This document shows, piece after piece, positions 55,782 to 64,000 of a DNA stretch of 64,000 bases. The notes beneath the pieces were generated by a model. That model did not search any database and was not told where the DNA came from. It was given only the letters and a program-made list of their open reading frames with translations. The DNA is from Arthrobacter crystallopoietes. GTDB taxonomy: Bacteria > Actinomycetota > Actinomycetes > Actinomycetales > Micrococcaceae. The position numbers were made by a program, and so were the translations under genes. Numbering within the stretch: position 1 is the stretch's first letter; the number at the start of each line of letters is the position of its first letter. The stretch lies in NCBI RefSeq assembly GCF_002849715.1, contig NZ_CP018863.1, positions 1,612,001 through 1,676,000 on the forward strand. The letters are read 5' to 3'.

Positions 55782-58700
55782 ATGACCGATGTTTTGAAAG
55801 AGCCCGCCGCACAGCCCCAGGCGCTCGCCGACGAGCAGGTCCACGACCTGGCCGAGGACGCCATCAAGCTGGTCCGCCACTGGCTGACCGAGGCGTCCAA
55901 GATCCCGGTTGATGCCTCCGCCCAGCAGTTGGCCGGCGTCCTGAAGGATCCAAACGGACTGGACTTCACGGTTGGCTTCGTCGACGGCGTGATCCGCCCC
56001 GAGGACCTTCATGTCGCGGCCCGCAATCTCGCGGCGCTGGCACCCAAGGTCCCGTCCTTCCTGCCCTGGTACATGCGCAGCGCGGTCCGCCTCGGCGGCG
56101 CCATGGCGCCGGCCCTGCCGCAGGTGGTCATCCCGATTGCCCGCCGGGTACTGCGCGAAATGGTGGGCCACCTGATTGTGGACGCTACCGACGCCAAGCT
56201 CGGTCCGGCAATCGCCAAGATCAAGAAGCACGACGTCGGCCTGAACGTTAATCTGCTCGGCGAGGCAGTGCTGGGCCGGCATGAGGCATCCCGCCGGCTC
56301 GAGGGCACGCACAAACTGCTGGCGCGCGACGACGTCGACTATGTCTCCATCAAGGTGTCCTCCACCGTGGCGCCGCACTCGCCGTGGGCGTTCGACGAGG
56401 CGGTCGAGGAGGTCGTCGAAAGCCTCACGCCGCTGTACCGCCAGGCCGCGGAGGCCGCCACGCCGAAGTTCATCAATCTGGACATGGAGGAGTACAAGGA
56501 CCTGGAGATGACCATGGCGGTCTTCACCCGGATCTTGGACAAGCCCGAGTTCAAGGACCTCTCCGGCGGCATCGTCCTGCAGGCCTACCTGCCGGACGCG
56601 CTGTCCGCGATGATGCGCCTGACCCAGTGGGCGCAGGCCCGCCGCGCCGCCGGCGGCGCCCCGATCAAGGTCCGCGTGGTCAAGGGCGCCAACCTGCCGA
56701 TGGAGCACGTGGAGGCCTCGCTGCACGACTGGCCGCTGGCTACGTGGGGCACCAAGCAGGATTCTGACACGAACTACAAGCGGATCATCAACTACTCGCT
56801 GCAGCCGGATCGGGTGGACGCCGTCCGCATCGGCGTGGCCGGCCACAACCTGTTCGACGTCGCCTTCGCCTGGCTCCTGGCCAAGCAGCGCGGCATTCCC
56901 GCCGATCAGAAGGCAATCGAGTTCGAGATGCTGCTCGGCATGGCGCAGGGGCAGGCAGAAGCGGTCAAGCGCGACGTCGGCTCGCTGCTGCTCTACACCC
57001 CGGTGGTGCAGCCGCAGGAATTCGACGTCGCCATCGCCTACCTGATCCGCCGCCTCGAGGAGGGTGCGAGCCAGGAAAACTTCATGTCCGCCGTTTTCGA
57101 ACTGAGCGAAAACGAGGCGCTCTTCGAACGCGAGAAGCAGCGCTTCCTCGCCTCGCTGGCCAACCTGGACAACGCCGTTCCGCTGTCCAACCGGCAGCAG
57201 GACCGCAATGTGGCGGCAGCCCCGGCTCCCCGGGACAGCTTCCGCAACACCCCGGACACCGATCCGTCCCTGCCGGCCAACCTGACCTGGGGCCGCGCGA
57301 TCCTGGCCCGCGTGCCCGGATCCACCCTGGGCATCGACGCCGTGGAAGCCGCCACCCTGCGGACTCCGGACCAGCTCGAAAAGGTGGTCGCGGCCGCCGT
57401 CGAGCGTTCGAAGGCCTGGGGCGAGATGAGCGGGGCCGAGCGCGCGGAGGTCCTCCACCTCGCGGGTGACAAGCTCGCCGCCAACCGGTCGCGGCTGATG
57501 GAAGTTGCCGCAGCCGAAGCCGGCAAGACGCTGGACCAGTCCGACCCGGAAGTCTCCGAGGCGATCGACTTCGCGCACTACTACGCCGAGCTGGCGCGCA
57601 AGCTGGACTCGGTGGACGGGGCAAGCTTTGTCCCCTCGCGGCTGACCGTGGTGACGCCGCCGTGGAACTTCCCGGTGGCCATCCCCGCAGGGTCCACGCT
57701 GGCAGCGCTGGCCGCGGGCTCCGCCGTCGTTATTAAGCCGGCCAAGCAGGCCCGCCGTACCGGTGCGGTCATGGTCGAAGCGATCTGGGAGGCGTTCGAT
57801 GAGGCCGGCATCCCGCGCGACGTGCTGCAGCTGGTGCAGCTGGAGGAACGGGATCTGGGCCGGCAGCTGATTTCGCATCCGGCCGTGGACCGCGTCATCC
57901 TCACCGGCGGTTACGAGACCGCCGAGCTGTTCCGCTCCTTCCGCCCGGACCTGCCGCTGCTGGCGGAGACCTCCGGCAAGAACGCCATCATTGTCACCCC
58001 CAGTGCGGACTTCGATCTGGCCGCCAAAGACGTGGTGCAGTCCGCCTTCGGCCACGCCGGCCAGAAGTGCTCGGCGGCCTCGCTGGTGATCCTGGTGGGC
58101 TCGGTGGCGCAGTCGCCTCGGTTCCGCAACCAGCTGGTGGACGCCGTCACCTCGCTCAAGGTGGGCTATCCGGTGGATCCGTCCACCCAGATGGGCCCGA
58201 TGATCGAACCGGCCAACGGCAAGCTGCTGGACGGGCTGACCAACCTGGGTGAGGGCGAAACCTGGCTGCTCAAGCCGGAGAAGCTGGATGAATCCGGCAA
58301 GCTCTGGAGTCCGGGCGTGCGCACCGGCGTAGAGCGGGGCTCGCACTACCACCTGACCGAGTTCTTCGGCCCGATCCTCGGCGTCATGACCGCCGAAACG
58401 CTGGAGGAGGCCGTGGCCATCCAGAACGAGATCGAGTACGGACTGACCGCCGGGCTGCACTCGCTGGACCCGGCCGAACTGGACTACTGGCTGGACAACA
58501 TCCAGGCCGGCAACCTCTACGTCAACCGCGGCATCACCGGCGCGATTGTGCAGCGGCAGCCGTTCGGCGGTTGGAAGAAGTCCTCGGTCGGTGCGGGCAC
58601 CAAGGCCGGCGGCCCCAACTACCTGGCCGGCCTGGGCGACTGGGAACCTGCCCGCAGCCACGCCGCCGCGGCCGTCACCCACGACGGCGCCCGCCACCTG

Positions 58701-59270
58701 CTCGACGCGGCTAGGCTTTCCCACTCTGCGGTTTCCGCCGAGGAAGCGGCGTTCCTGGAGCGTTCGCTTTCCTCCGACGCCGAAGCCTGGGCCACCGAGT
58801 TCGGCGCGGCCAAGGACGTCACCGGGCTGAGCGCCGAGCGCAACGTCTTCCGCTACCTGCCGCTGCCGGTGACCGTCCGCCTGGCCGAGGGTGAGCCGCT
58901 GGCCAAGCTGGTCCGCGTGCTGGCCGCCGGAGTGTTGGCCGGTTCCGAGGTCAAGGTGTCCACCGCCGTCGAACTTCCGGCCGCGCTGCGCGCCGTGGCG
59001 ATCGATCGGAACATCGAGGTAACCACAGAGAACGACGCCGAGTGGCTGGCCCGTGCGGGCCGGTTCACCGCCGGACGCATCCGGCTGATCGGCGGGAACG
59101 CCAAGGCGCTCGCCGAAGCAACCGGGGGACGGGTGGACCTGGCGGTCTACGCGCACCCCGTCACCGAGGCCGGGCGGGTGGAAATGCTGCCCTTCCTGCA
59201 CGAGCAGGCCGTGAGCATCACCGCCCACCGCTTCGGCACCCCGAACCACCTCTCGGACGAACTGATCTAG
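55782..59270 (+). CDS. putA: Bifunctional proline dehydrogenase / delta-1-pyrroline-5-carboxylate dehydrogenase
   Basis: This 1162-residue PutA has an FAD-dependent proline dehydrogenase domain (about 90-430; motifs KVRVVKGANLPMEHVEASLH and GTKQDSDTNYKRIINYSL) and an aldehyde dehydrogenase domain (about 520-1000) with general base Glu729 (LLAETSGKNA) and nucleophile Cys763 (GHAGQKCSAASL), then FFGPILGVM. It oxidises proline to glutamate. No N-terminal ribbon-helix-helix is present, so it does not self-regulate; the divergent LysR protein may. ATG 55782 follows AAGGAG. The last 150 residues are a PutA-specific tail. Confidence 0.96.
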   Translation: MTDVLKEPAAQPQALADEQVHDLAEDAIKLVRHWLTEASKIPVDASAQQLAGVLKDPNGLDFTVGFVDGVIRPEDLHVAARNLAALAPKVPSFLPWYMRSAVRLGGAMAPALPQVVIPIARRVLREMVGHLIVDATDAKLGPAIAKIKKHDVGLNVNLLGEAVLGRHEASRRLEGTHKLLARDDVDYVSIKVSSTVAPHSPWAFDEAVEEVVESLTPLYRQAAEAATPKFINLDMEEYKDLEMTMAVFTRILDKPEFKDLSGGIVLQAYLPDALSAMMRLTQWAQARRAAGGAPIKVRVVKGANLPMEHVEASLHDWPLATWGTKQDSDTNYKRIINYSLQPDRVDAVRIGVAGHNLFDVAFAWLLAKQRGIPADQKAIEFEMLLGMAQGQAEAVKRDVGSLLLYTPVVQPQEFDVAIAYLIRRLEEGASQENFMSAVFELSENEALFEREKQRFLASLANLDNAVPLSNRQQDRNVAAAPAPRDSFRNTPDTDPSLPANLTWGRAILARVPGSTLGIDAVEAATLRTPDQLEKVVAAAVERSKAWGEMSGAERAEVLHLAGDKLAANRSRLMEVAAAEAGKTLDQSDPEVSEAIDFAHYYAELARKLDSVDGASFVPSRLTVVTPPWNFPVAIPAGSTLAALAAGSAVVIKPAKQARRTGAVMVEAIWEAFDEAGIPRDVLQLVQLEERDLGRQLISHPAVDRVILTGGYETAELFRSFRPDLPLLAETSGKNAIIVTPSADFDLAAKDVVQSAFGHAGQKCSAASLVILVGSVAQSPRFRNQLVDAVTSLKVGYPVDPSTQMGPMIEPANGKLLDGLTNLGEGETWLLKPEKLDESGKLWSPGVRTGVERGSHYHLTEFFGPILGVMTAETLEEAVAIQNEIEYGLTAGLHSLDPAELDYWLDNIQAGNLYVNRGITGAIVQRQPFGGWKKSSVGAGTKAGGPNYLAGLGDWEPARSHAAAAVTHDGARHLLDAARLSHSAVSAEEAAFLERSLSSDAEAWATEFGAAKDVTGLSAERNVFRYLPLPVTVRLAEGEPLAKLVRVLAAGVLAGSEVKVSTAVELPAALRAVAIDRNIEVTTENDAEWLARAGRFTAGRIRLIGGNAKALAEATGGRVDLAVYAHPVTEAGRVEMLPFLHEQAVSITAHRFGTPNHLSDELI

Positions 59271-59313
59271 GTAGCACCCAAGCGGGAGCCCACGCTCCGG
59301 CTCCCAACCGGTA

Positions 59314-59355
59314 AACGACCGGCGGAAACCTTACGGATTCCGCCGGTCGTTTTTG
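59314..59355 (+). terminator. Terminator of putA
   Basis: AACGACCGGCGGAA and TTCCGCCGGTCGTT form a perfect 14 bp stem with a T-tract (TTTTTG). Confidence 0.85.
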
Positions 59356-59370
59356 TGCCCGCACAAATAT

Positions 59371-59386
59371 GGTGAGGTCCCTCACC
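59371..59386. promoter_or_regulatory. Inverted repeat upstream of urease genes
   Basis: GGTGAGG-TC-CCTCACC, a 7+7 inverted repeat 123 bases before ureA, with an AT-rich CAAATAT just before it. Candidate operator; no known regulator matched. A second 6 bp hairpin (CCGGCC/GGCCGG at 59440-59459) lies in the probable ureA leader. Confidence 0.35.
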
Positions 59387-59509
59387 AGCGGTCATCGGGG
59401 TGTGCCGGCTCTGCTACTCTTGCCTTATCCACGGACCTCCCGGCCTATTCTCTGGCCGGTTGTAGATAACGGGTGGACACCTATTTGTTTGATGAACTAG
59501 GAGTTCTCT

Positions 59510-59812
59510 ATGCATTTGTCGCCCCGTGAGCACGAAAAACTCATGATTGTTGTTGCCGGTGACCTTGCCCGCCGCCGCCAGGCACGAGGCTTGAAACTTA
59601 ACCATCCCGAGTCGGTCGCGCTTATTACCGCCGAACTTCTCGAGGGAGCCCGCGACGGGAAAACCGTTGCTGCGCTGATGAGCTACGGGACAACGGTCCT
59701 GGCCAGGGAAGACGTCATGGACGGTGTCGCGGACATGATCGCGGACGTCCAGGTCGAGGCAACCTTCCCGGACGGCACCAAGCTCGTCACCGTCCACAAT
59801 CCGATCCGCTGA
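59510..59812 (+). CDS. ureA: Urease subunit gamma
   Basis: The 100-residue structural subunit begins [20 protein letters not shown], matching UreA at its start, and ends with [16 protein letters not shown]. It packs with UreB and UreC in the nickel urease that hydrolyses urea to ammonia and carbamate. ATG 59510 follows TAGGAG. First gene of an ureABCEFG run; it overlaps nothing and is 14 bases before ureB. Confidence 0.96.
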   Translation: MHLSPREHEKLMIVVAGDLARRRQARGLKLNHPESVALITAELLEGARDGKTVAALMSYGTTVLAREDVMDGVADMIADVQVEATFPDGTKLVTVHNPIR

Positions 59813-59826
59813 GAGGAGAAGAGCCG

Positions 59827-60399
59827 ATGAAACCCGGTGAATACATCCTCCGCTCCGAGCAGATCACGTGCAATGAGGGCACCGAAATCCGGATCGTGAA
59901 CGTCACTAACCGCGGGGACCGGCCCGTCCAGGTCGGATCCCACTACCACTTTGCCGAGGTCAATAACGCCCTGGAATTCGACCGCGAGGCCGGATGGGGG
60001 TTCCGGCTCGATATCCCCGCCGGAACGGCAGTGCGTTTCGAACCCGGCGACGCACGCAGCGTGCACCTGGTTGAACTGGCCGGCAGCCGCGAGGTCTACG
60101 GCCTGCAGGACCGGGTGAACGGATCGCTGGGCAAGATCGCACCGATGCTGGAGACCGAGGCGATCGGCGGCACGGCCGGCATTGATGCAGCGGCCGATCC
60201 CGAGATCGCGGCCGAGTACGACATCGACCTGCCCAACAGCGGCGAGCCGGCCAAGGGGTTCCACACCGACTTCGGCCTCGATCCCGTCGACGAATCTGTG
60301 AACCCCAAGGAAAAGGTGCTGGCCAAGGAAGCGGTCCGGTCAGCCGAAAAGGCAGAGCATGTCTCCGGCGACGGCGCCAGTGAGGAAGGTACCCGATGA
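59827..60399 (+). CDS. ureB: Urease subunit beta with long C-terminal extension
   Basis: The UreB core (residues 1 to about 101) has [36 protein letters not shown] and the closing [10 protein letters not shown]. Normal UreB proteins are 100-135 residues; this one is 190, with an extra acidic tail of about 89 residues ([17 protein letters not shown], then an Asp/Glu/Ala-rich end). The tail does not resemble UreA or UreC. It overlaps the ureC start by four bases (ATGA). GAGGAG precedes it. Confidence 0.94.
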   Translation: MKPGEYILRSEQITCNEGTEIRIVNVTNRGDRPVQVGSHYHFAEVNNALEFDREAGWGFRLDIPAGTAVRFEPGDARSVHLVELAGSREVYGLQDRVNGSLGKIAPMLETEAIGGTAGIDAAADPEIAAEYDIDLPNSGEPAKGFHTDFGLDPVDESVNPKEKVLAKEAVRSAEKAEHVSGDGASEEGTR

Positions 60400-62108
60400 G
60401 CTTCAAGATGACCCGCAAGCATTATGCGGAAATGTACGGGCCGACCACCGGCGACGCCATCCGGCTGGCAGATACCGAACTGCTGCTGGAAATCGAAAAG
60501 GACCACACCCGCTACGGCGAAGAGGTGGTGTTCGGCGGAGGCAAGGTGATCCGCGACGGCATGGGCCAGAACGGCCGGCTGGTCCGGGACGAGGATATCC
60601 CGGACACGGTCATCACCAACGTGGTGGTGCTGGACTACACCGGTATCTACAAGGCCGACGTCGCCCTGCGCGACGGGCATATCTTCAAGATCGGCAAGGC
60701 CGGCAACCCGCAGATCTCCGATGGCGTGAACATTGTCATCGGCGCGGCGACGGACATTATTGCCGGCGAGCACAAGATCCTCACCGCCGGCGGCATCGAC
60801 ACCCACGTGCATTTCGTCAGCCCGGACCAGGTTCCGGTGGCGCTGGCCTCTGGCGTGACCACGTTGATTGGCGGCGGCGCCGGACCGTCGGACGCTTCCA
60901 AGGCAACCACCGTGACTCCTGGTCCCTGGCATATTTCCCGCATGCTGCAGGCGGTGGAAAACCTCCCGATCAACATCGGGCTGCTGGGCAAGGGGCACGC
61001 CAGCGCTCTTGAGCCGCTGGCCGAACAGATCCGTGCCGGCGCCATCGGATTGAAGGTGCACGAGGACTGGGGCGCGACGACGTCGTCAATCGACATGTCG
61101 CTGAAGGTCGCCGACGAGTACGACGTGCAGGTCGCCATCCATGCGGACACGCTGAACGAATGCGGCTTCGTGGAAGACACCATCAGGGCCATCGGCGGCC
61201 GCGTCATCCACACCTTCCACACCGAGGGGGCGGGCGGCGGCCATGCCCCGGACATCATCAGGATGGCCGGACAGCCAAACGTGCTTCCGGCCTCTACCAA
61301 TCCGACCCTGCCGTACACCGTTAATACCGTGGACGAGCATCTGGACATGATGATGGTCTGCCACCATCTGAACCCGGACATTCCGGAGGACGTGGCGTTC
61401 GCTGACTCCCGGATCCGCAAGGAAACGATTGCCGCCGAAGACGTCCTGCACGACCTGGGCATTTTCTCCATCACCAGTTCGGACTCCCAGGCCATGGGCC
61501 GCGTGGGCGAAATGGTGCTGCGGACCTGGCAGGTTGCGGACGCCATGAAACGCCAGCGCGGACGGATGGCTCAGGACCCGGAGGTCGGGGACAACTTCCG
61601 GATCAAGCGGTATGTCGCCAAGTACACCATCAATCCGGCCATCGCCCAGGGCATCGCAGACTCCGTCGGCAGTGTGGAAGAGGGTAAGTTCGCCGACCTG
61701 GTGCTCTGGGACCCCGCGTTCTTCGGCGTCAAACCTGACATGGTCATCAAGGGCGGCCTGATCGTCCAGTCCATCATGGGTGATTCGAATGGCTCAATCC
61801 CGACGCCGCAGCCACGCACGCTGCGGGGGAACTTCGGCGCCCTGGGCACTGCGGTCCATTCCTCCTCCATCACCTTCCTGTCCAAGGCAGCGATTGAGGA
61901 CGGCGTTCCGGAGCGGCTCGGTCTGCGCCGGGTGATCCGGCCGGTGAGTGGCATTCGCGACCTGACCAAGGCGGATCTGAAGCACAACGGTGAAACGCCG
62001 GACATCCAGGTGGACCCCGAAACCTACACCGTCACGGTGGACGGCGTGGAAGCGACCTGCGAGCCCTCGGATGTACTGCCGATGGCGCAGCGCTATTTCC
62101 TCTTCTAG
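60396..62108 (+). CDS. ureC: Urease subunit alpha
   Basis: The 570-residue catalytic subunit carries all nickel-ligand positions: His137 and His139 (GIDTHVHF), carbamylated Lys220 (GLKVHEDWG), His249 (IHADTLN), His275 ([12 protein letters not shown]), and the mobile flap with Cys322-His323 (MMVCHHLNP). The Klebsiella numbering is offset by about three. It starts inside ureB (ATGA). It hydrolyses urea once nickel is loaded by UreEFG(D). Confidence 0.97.
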   Translation: MSFKMTRKHYAEMYGPTTGDAIRLADTELLLEIEKDHTRYGEEVVFGGGKVIRDGMGQNGRLVRDEDIPDTVITNVVVLDYTGIYKADVALRDGHIFKIGKAGNPQISDGVNIVIGAATDIIAGEHKILTAGGIDTHVHFVSPDQVPVALASGVTTLIGGGAGPSDASKATTVTPGPWHISRMLQAVENLPINIGLLGKGHASALEPLAEQIRAGAIGLKVHEDWGATTSSIDMSLKVADEYDVQVAIHADTLNECGFVEDTIRAIGGRVIHTFHTEGAGGGHAPDIIRMAGQPNVLPASTNPTLPYTVNTVDEHLDMMMVCHHLNPDIPEDVAFADSRIRKETIAAEDVLHDLGIFSITSSDSQAMGRVGEMVLRTWQVADAMKRQRGRMAQDPEVGDNFRIKRYVAKYTINPAIAQGIADSVGSVEEGKFADLVLWDPAFFGVKPDMVIKGGLIVQSIMGDSNGSIPTPQPRTLRGNFGALGTAVHSSSITFLSKAAIEDGVPERLGLRRVIRPVSGIRDLTKADLKHNGETPDIQVDPETYTVTVDGVEATCEPSDVLPMAQRYFLF

Positions 62109-62156
62109 GAAGTACCGATCCTCGACAAACTTGAATCGATTTGAAAGGACGCATCC

Positions 62157-62630
62157 ATGATTGTTGACCGCGTCATCGGTAACAAACACGAACTTCTGGC
62201 CGCCGAACTGGCCGGCCTGCACGAAGAAAAAGTAGTCCTGCCCAGCAGCGAGCTGGTAAAACGCATCCAGCGTGTCAGCACTGACCACGGCAGGGACGTC
62301 GGCATCCGGCTCAGCACGCCCGGTGACCTGCGCGACGGGGACATCCTGCACCGGGATGAGCAGAACGTCATTGTCATCTCCGTGCTTCCCACCGACGTGC
62401 TGGTCATCGCGCCACGGAGCATCCAGGAGATGGGAACGGTGGCGCACAACCTGGGCAACCGGCATATGCAGGCCCAGTTCTTCGACGCCGAAAGCGACTA
62501 CCGGGCCGAGGTCATGGTGGTGCAGTACGACCACACCATCGAAGACTTCCTCCGGCATGCGCAGGTTCCCTACACCCGCCAGGAACGCGTGATGCCGGTG
62601 CCTTTCCGGCATGCCGAACACACCCACTGA
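62157..62630 (+). CDS. ureE: Urease accessory protein UreE
   Basis: The 157-residue nickel metallochaperone has an N-terminal peptide-binding domain and a C-terminal domain with LPTDVLVIAPRSIQEMGTVAHNLGNRHMQAQF, which contains the conserved metal-site region. Its tail ends FRHAEHTH, so it lacks the long His-rich tail of Klebsiella UreE. AAAGGA precedes ATG 62157. It feeds nickel to UreG. Confidence 0.94.
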   Translation: MIVDRVIGNKHELLAAELAGLHEEKVVLPSSELVKRIQRVSTDHGRDVGIRLSTPGDLRDGDILHRDEQNVIVISVLPTDVLVIAPRSIQEMGTVAHNLGNRHMQAQFFDAESDYRAEVMVVQYDHTIEDFLRHAQVPYTRQERVMPVPFRHAEHTH

Positions 62631-62642
62631 AGCGGCGGCGGA

Positions 62643-63392
62643 ATGACTAACACGACCGCCGGCTCCGCCGTCCCGGCCACAGCGGCAGGGGAGGCAGATG
62701 CCTTAGCCGGGCGTCCGCCGTCGTTCTTGCTGCCGTTGCTCCAGCTCTCGGATTCCGCACTGCCTACCGGCGCCTTCAGCCATTCATTCGGGTTGGAAAG
62801 CTATCTGGACCGGGGACTGGTCCATGATGAAGCGAGCTTCGGCCAATGGCTGGGGCAGTTCATCCACATCCAGCTGACCTACAGCGACGGAATGGCCATC
62901 CGGCTGGTGATGGAGGCCGGCTCGCGAACGGATATCCGGCGAGTGGACCGTATGCTCGCGGCACAGGCGCTGCCCCGGCAGATCCGACTGGCCGGCATCA
63001 AAATGGGCGCACGGATGCTGCAGATCGCGGCCGAAACATTCGGCAGCCAGGCCCTTGACGAGTACCGCGAGGACGTCGGCCAGGGAGTGTGCAGCGGTCA
63101 CCCGGCCGTGGCTTTCGCGCTGGCCGGACGCAACCTCGGCGCCCCGCTGCCGGAACTGCTGGCTACCTACCTGTTTTCCACCGTCACCTCGCTGACCCAG
63201 AACGCCATCCGCGCCATCCCGATCGGCCAGAACGCAGGGCAGCGGGTGCTGCGCCGGGCGCACGGCGACGTGCTGGCGGCCGTCGCGCGGATTCCGCACC
63301 TGGACACGGAGGACTTCGGCGCCGCGGCGCCGGGGCTGGAAATCGCGCAGATGCGGCACGAGCGTCAACGTGCACGCATGTTCATGTCCTGA
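62643..63392 (+). CDS. ureF: Urease accessory protein UreF
   Basis: The 249-residue all-helical GTPase-regulator of UreG has the LLQLSDSALPTGAFSHSFGLESYL signature (shown as LQLSDSALPTGAFSHSFG), then HPAVAFALAGRNLG and TSLTQNAIRAIPIGQNAGQR. A 25-residue Ala-rich N-terminal extension precedes the core. It lies 12 bases after ureE and 86 bases before ureG. Confidence 0.94.
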   Translation: MTNTTAGSAVPATAAGEADALAGRPPSFLLPLLQLSDSALPTGAFSHSFGLESYLDRGLVHDEASFGQWLGQFIHIQLTYSDGMAIRLVMEAGSRTDIRRVDRMLAAQALPRQIRLAGIKMGARMLQIAAETFGSQALDEYREDVGQGVCSGHPAVAFALAGRNLGAPLPELLATYLFSTVTSLTQNAIRAIPIGQNAGQRVLRRAHGDVLAAVARIPHLDTEDFGAAAPGLEIAQMRHERQRARMFMS

Positions 63393-63478
63393 CCCGGACA
63401 TCCCTCAACTGACATCCATCCGATCCCGGAGCCTGGTACACCACGGGCGGCCGGGACGCAGAACGCAAGGAGATCATT

Positions 63479-64000
63479 ATGGAACCCATCAAGATCGGTA
63501 TCGGCGGCCCCGTAGGCGCCGGCAAAACGCAGCTGGTGGAGCGCCTCACCCGGCACCTCAGCACTGAGATATCGATGGCGGCCATCACCAACGATATCTA
63601 CACCATTGAAGACGCGAAGATCCTCGCGGCCAACGGCATCCTGCCGCTGGACAGGATCGTCGGGATCGAAACCGGCGGTTGCCCGCACACGGCCATCCGC
63701 GAGGACACCTCGATGAATTCCGCCGCCGTGGAAGAACTCAAACAGCGCCATCCGGACCTGCAGGTGGTCTTCATCGAGAGCGGGGGCGACAACCTCTCCG
63801 CCACGTTCAGCCCGGAGCTGGTGGATTTCTCCATCTACATCATCGACGTGGCCCAGGGCGAGAAGATCCCGCGCAAGGCCGGGCAGGGCATGATCAAATC
63901 CGACCTGTTCATCATCAACAAGACCGATCTCGCCCCGCACGTTGGTGCCGATCTGTCCGTCATGGCAGCGGACTCGAAGGAATTCCGCGGCGAACGGCCC
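63479..64000 (+). CDS. ureG: Urease accessory GTPase UreG (truncated by window end)
   Basis: The first 174 codons of a SIMIBI-class GTPase that drives nickel insertion into urease are present. The P-loop is [13 protein letters not shown], followed by [11 protein letters not shown], the metal-binding Cys-Pro-His ([15 protein letters not shown]), [15 protein letters not shown] and the base-recognition NKTD ([13 protein letters not shown]). AAGGAG precedes ATG 63479. The reading frame runs off the window; ureD is presumably downstream. Confidence 0.96.
   Translation, partial: MEPIKIGIGGPVGAGKTQLVERLTRHLSTEISMAAITNDIYTIEDAKILAANGILPLDRIVGIETGGCPHTAIREDTSMNSAAVEELKQRHPDLQVVFIESGGDNLSATFSPELVDFSIYIIDVAQGEKIPRKAGQGMIKSDLFIINKTDLAPHVGADLSVMAADSKEFRGERP

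Noticed and set aside
55710..59249. 1179-codon open frame on the minus strand across putA
   Set aside because: putA on the plus strand has all catalytic residues of both domains; the antisense frame is His/Arg/Gly-rich low-complexity shadow.

Overview
The window is GC-rich, gene-dense DNA from a high-GC Gram-positive bacterium. It is most consistent with the Micrococcaceae (Arthrobacter-like actinobacteria). Markers are lsr2, the DisA/RadA pair, actinobacterial DUF2342, DUF3180 and DUF2520 genes, a short ArgA-type acetyltransferase, many GTG starts, and TANNNT -10 boxes placed so that mRNAs begin at the start codon. The block from ppa to clpC, plus mutY, disA and radA, follows the gene order known from Mycobacterium tuberculosis (Rv3585 to Rv3628), with local losses and insertions. 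No insertion sequence, prophage, CRISPR array or rRNA was seen. Most of the window is core chromosome.

Layout. 1-2.4 kb: end of an arsenic-type cluster (arsC tail, ArsO-like flavoprotein) and a quinone reductase divergent from an HxlR regulator. 3-9 kb (minus strand): peptide transporter, amidase, UbiB-like kinase, peptidase E. 9-14.1 kb: rhodanese-pheA, acidic small protein, lipid-kinase-like protein, serS, HAD hydrolase. 14.2-14.8 kb: an RHH/Doc toxin-antitoxin pair. 14.8-16.6 kb (minus): DUF1761, a SatD-like HTH protein, ppa. 16.7-32 kb (plus): dacB, DUF2342 protease, tilS, hpt, ftsH, folE-folP-folB-folK, DUF3180, two PH-domain membrane proteins, DUF2520, panC, lysS and a 50-aa membrane protein. 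32.5-35.6 kb: lsr2 and clpC. 35.7-37.4 kb: MobA-like transferase, argA, two small stress-type proteins. 37.5-43.7 kb: lipoprotein, mutY, a membrane-anchored protein, disA, radA, FUSC exporter. 43.8-49.9 kb: phosphate uptake, with pstSCAB behind a PHO-box repeat and facing pit plus its DUF47 partner. 50.9 kb: tRNA-Lys(TTT). 51.3-54.7 kb: ectABCD. 54.7-59.3 kb: LysR regulator divergent from putA. 59.5-64 kb: urease ureABCEFG, with ureG cut by the window edge.

How the genes fit together. Two phosphate uptake systems meet at one terminator, and both may carry PHO-type sites. Ectoine/hydroxyectoine synthesis adjoins proline catabolism (putA), so two osmolyte-related pathways share a locus; urease then supplies ammonia. 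The folate, pantothenate and tRNA/proteostasis genes form one long overlapping plus-strand operon.

I found no clearly new large system. The most useful observations are small-scale: a recurrent TANNNT-N6-start leaderless arrangement at eight genes, a toxin-antitoxin promoter whose repeats overlap its -10, hairpins between pstS and pstC, an 89-residue tail on UreB, a Cys-rich tail on the ArsO-like protein, and a cyclase-like plus HTH SatD-type protein.
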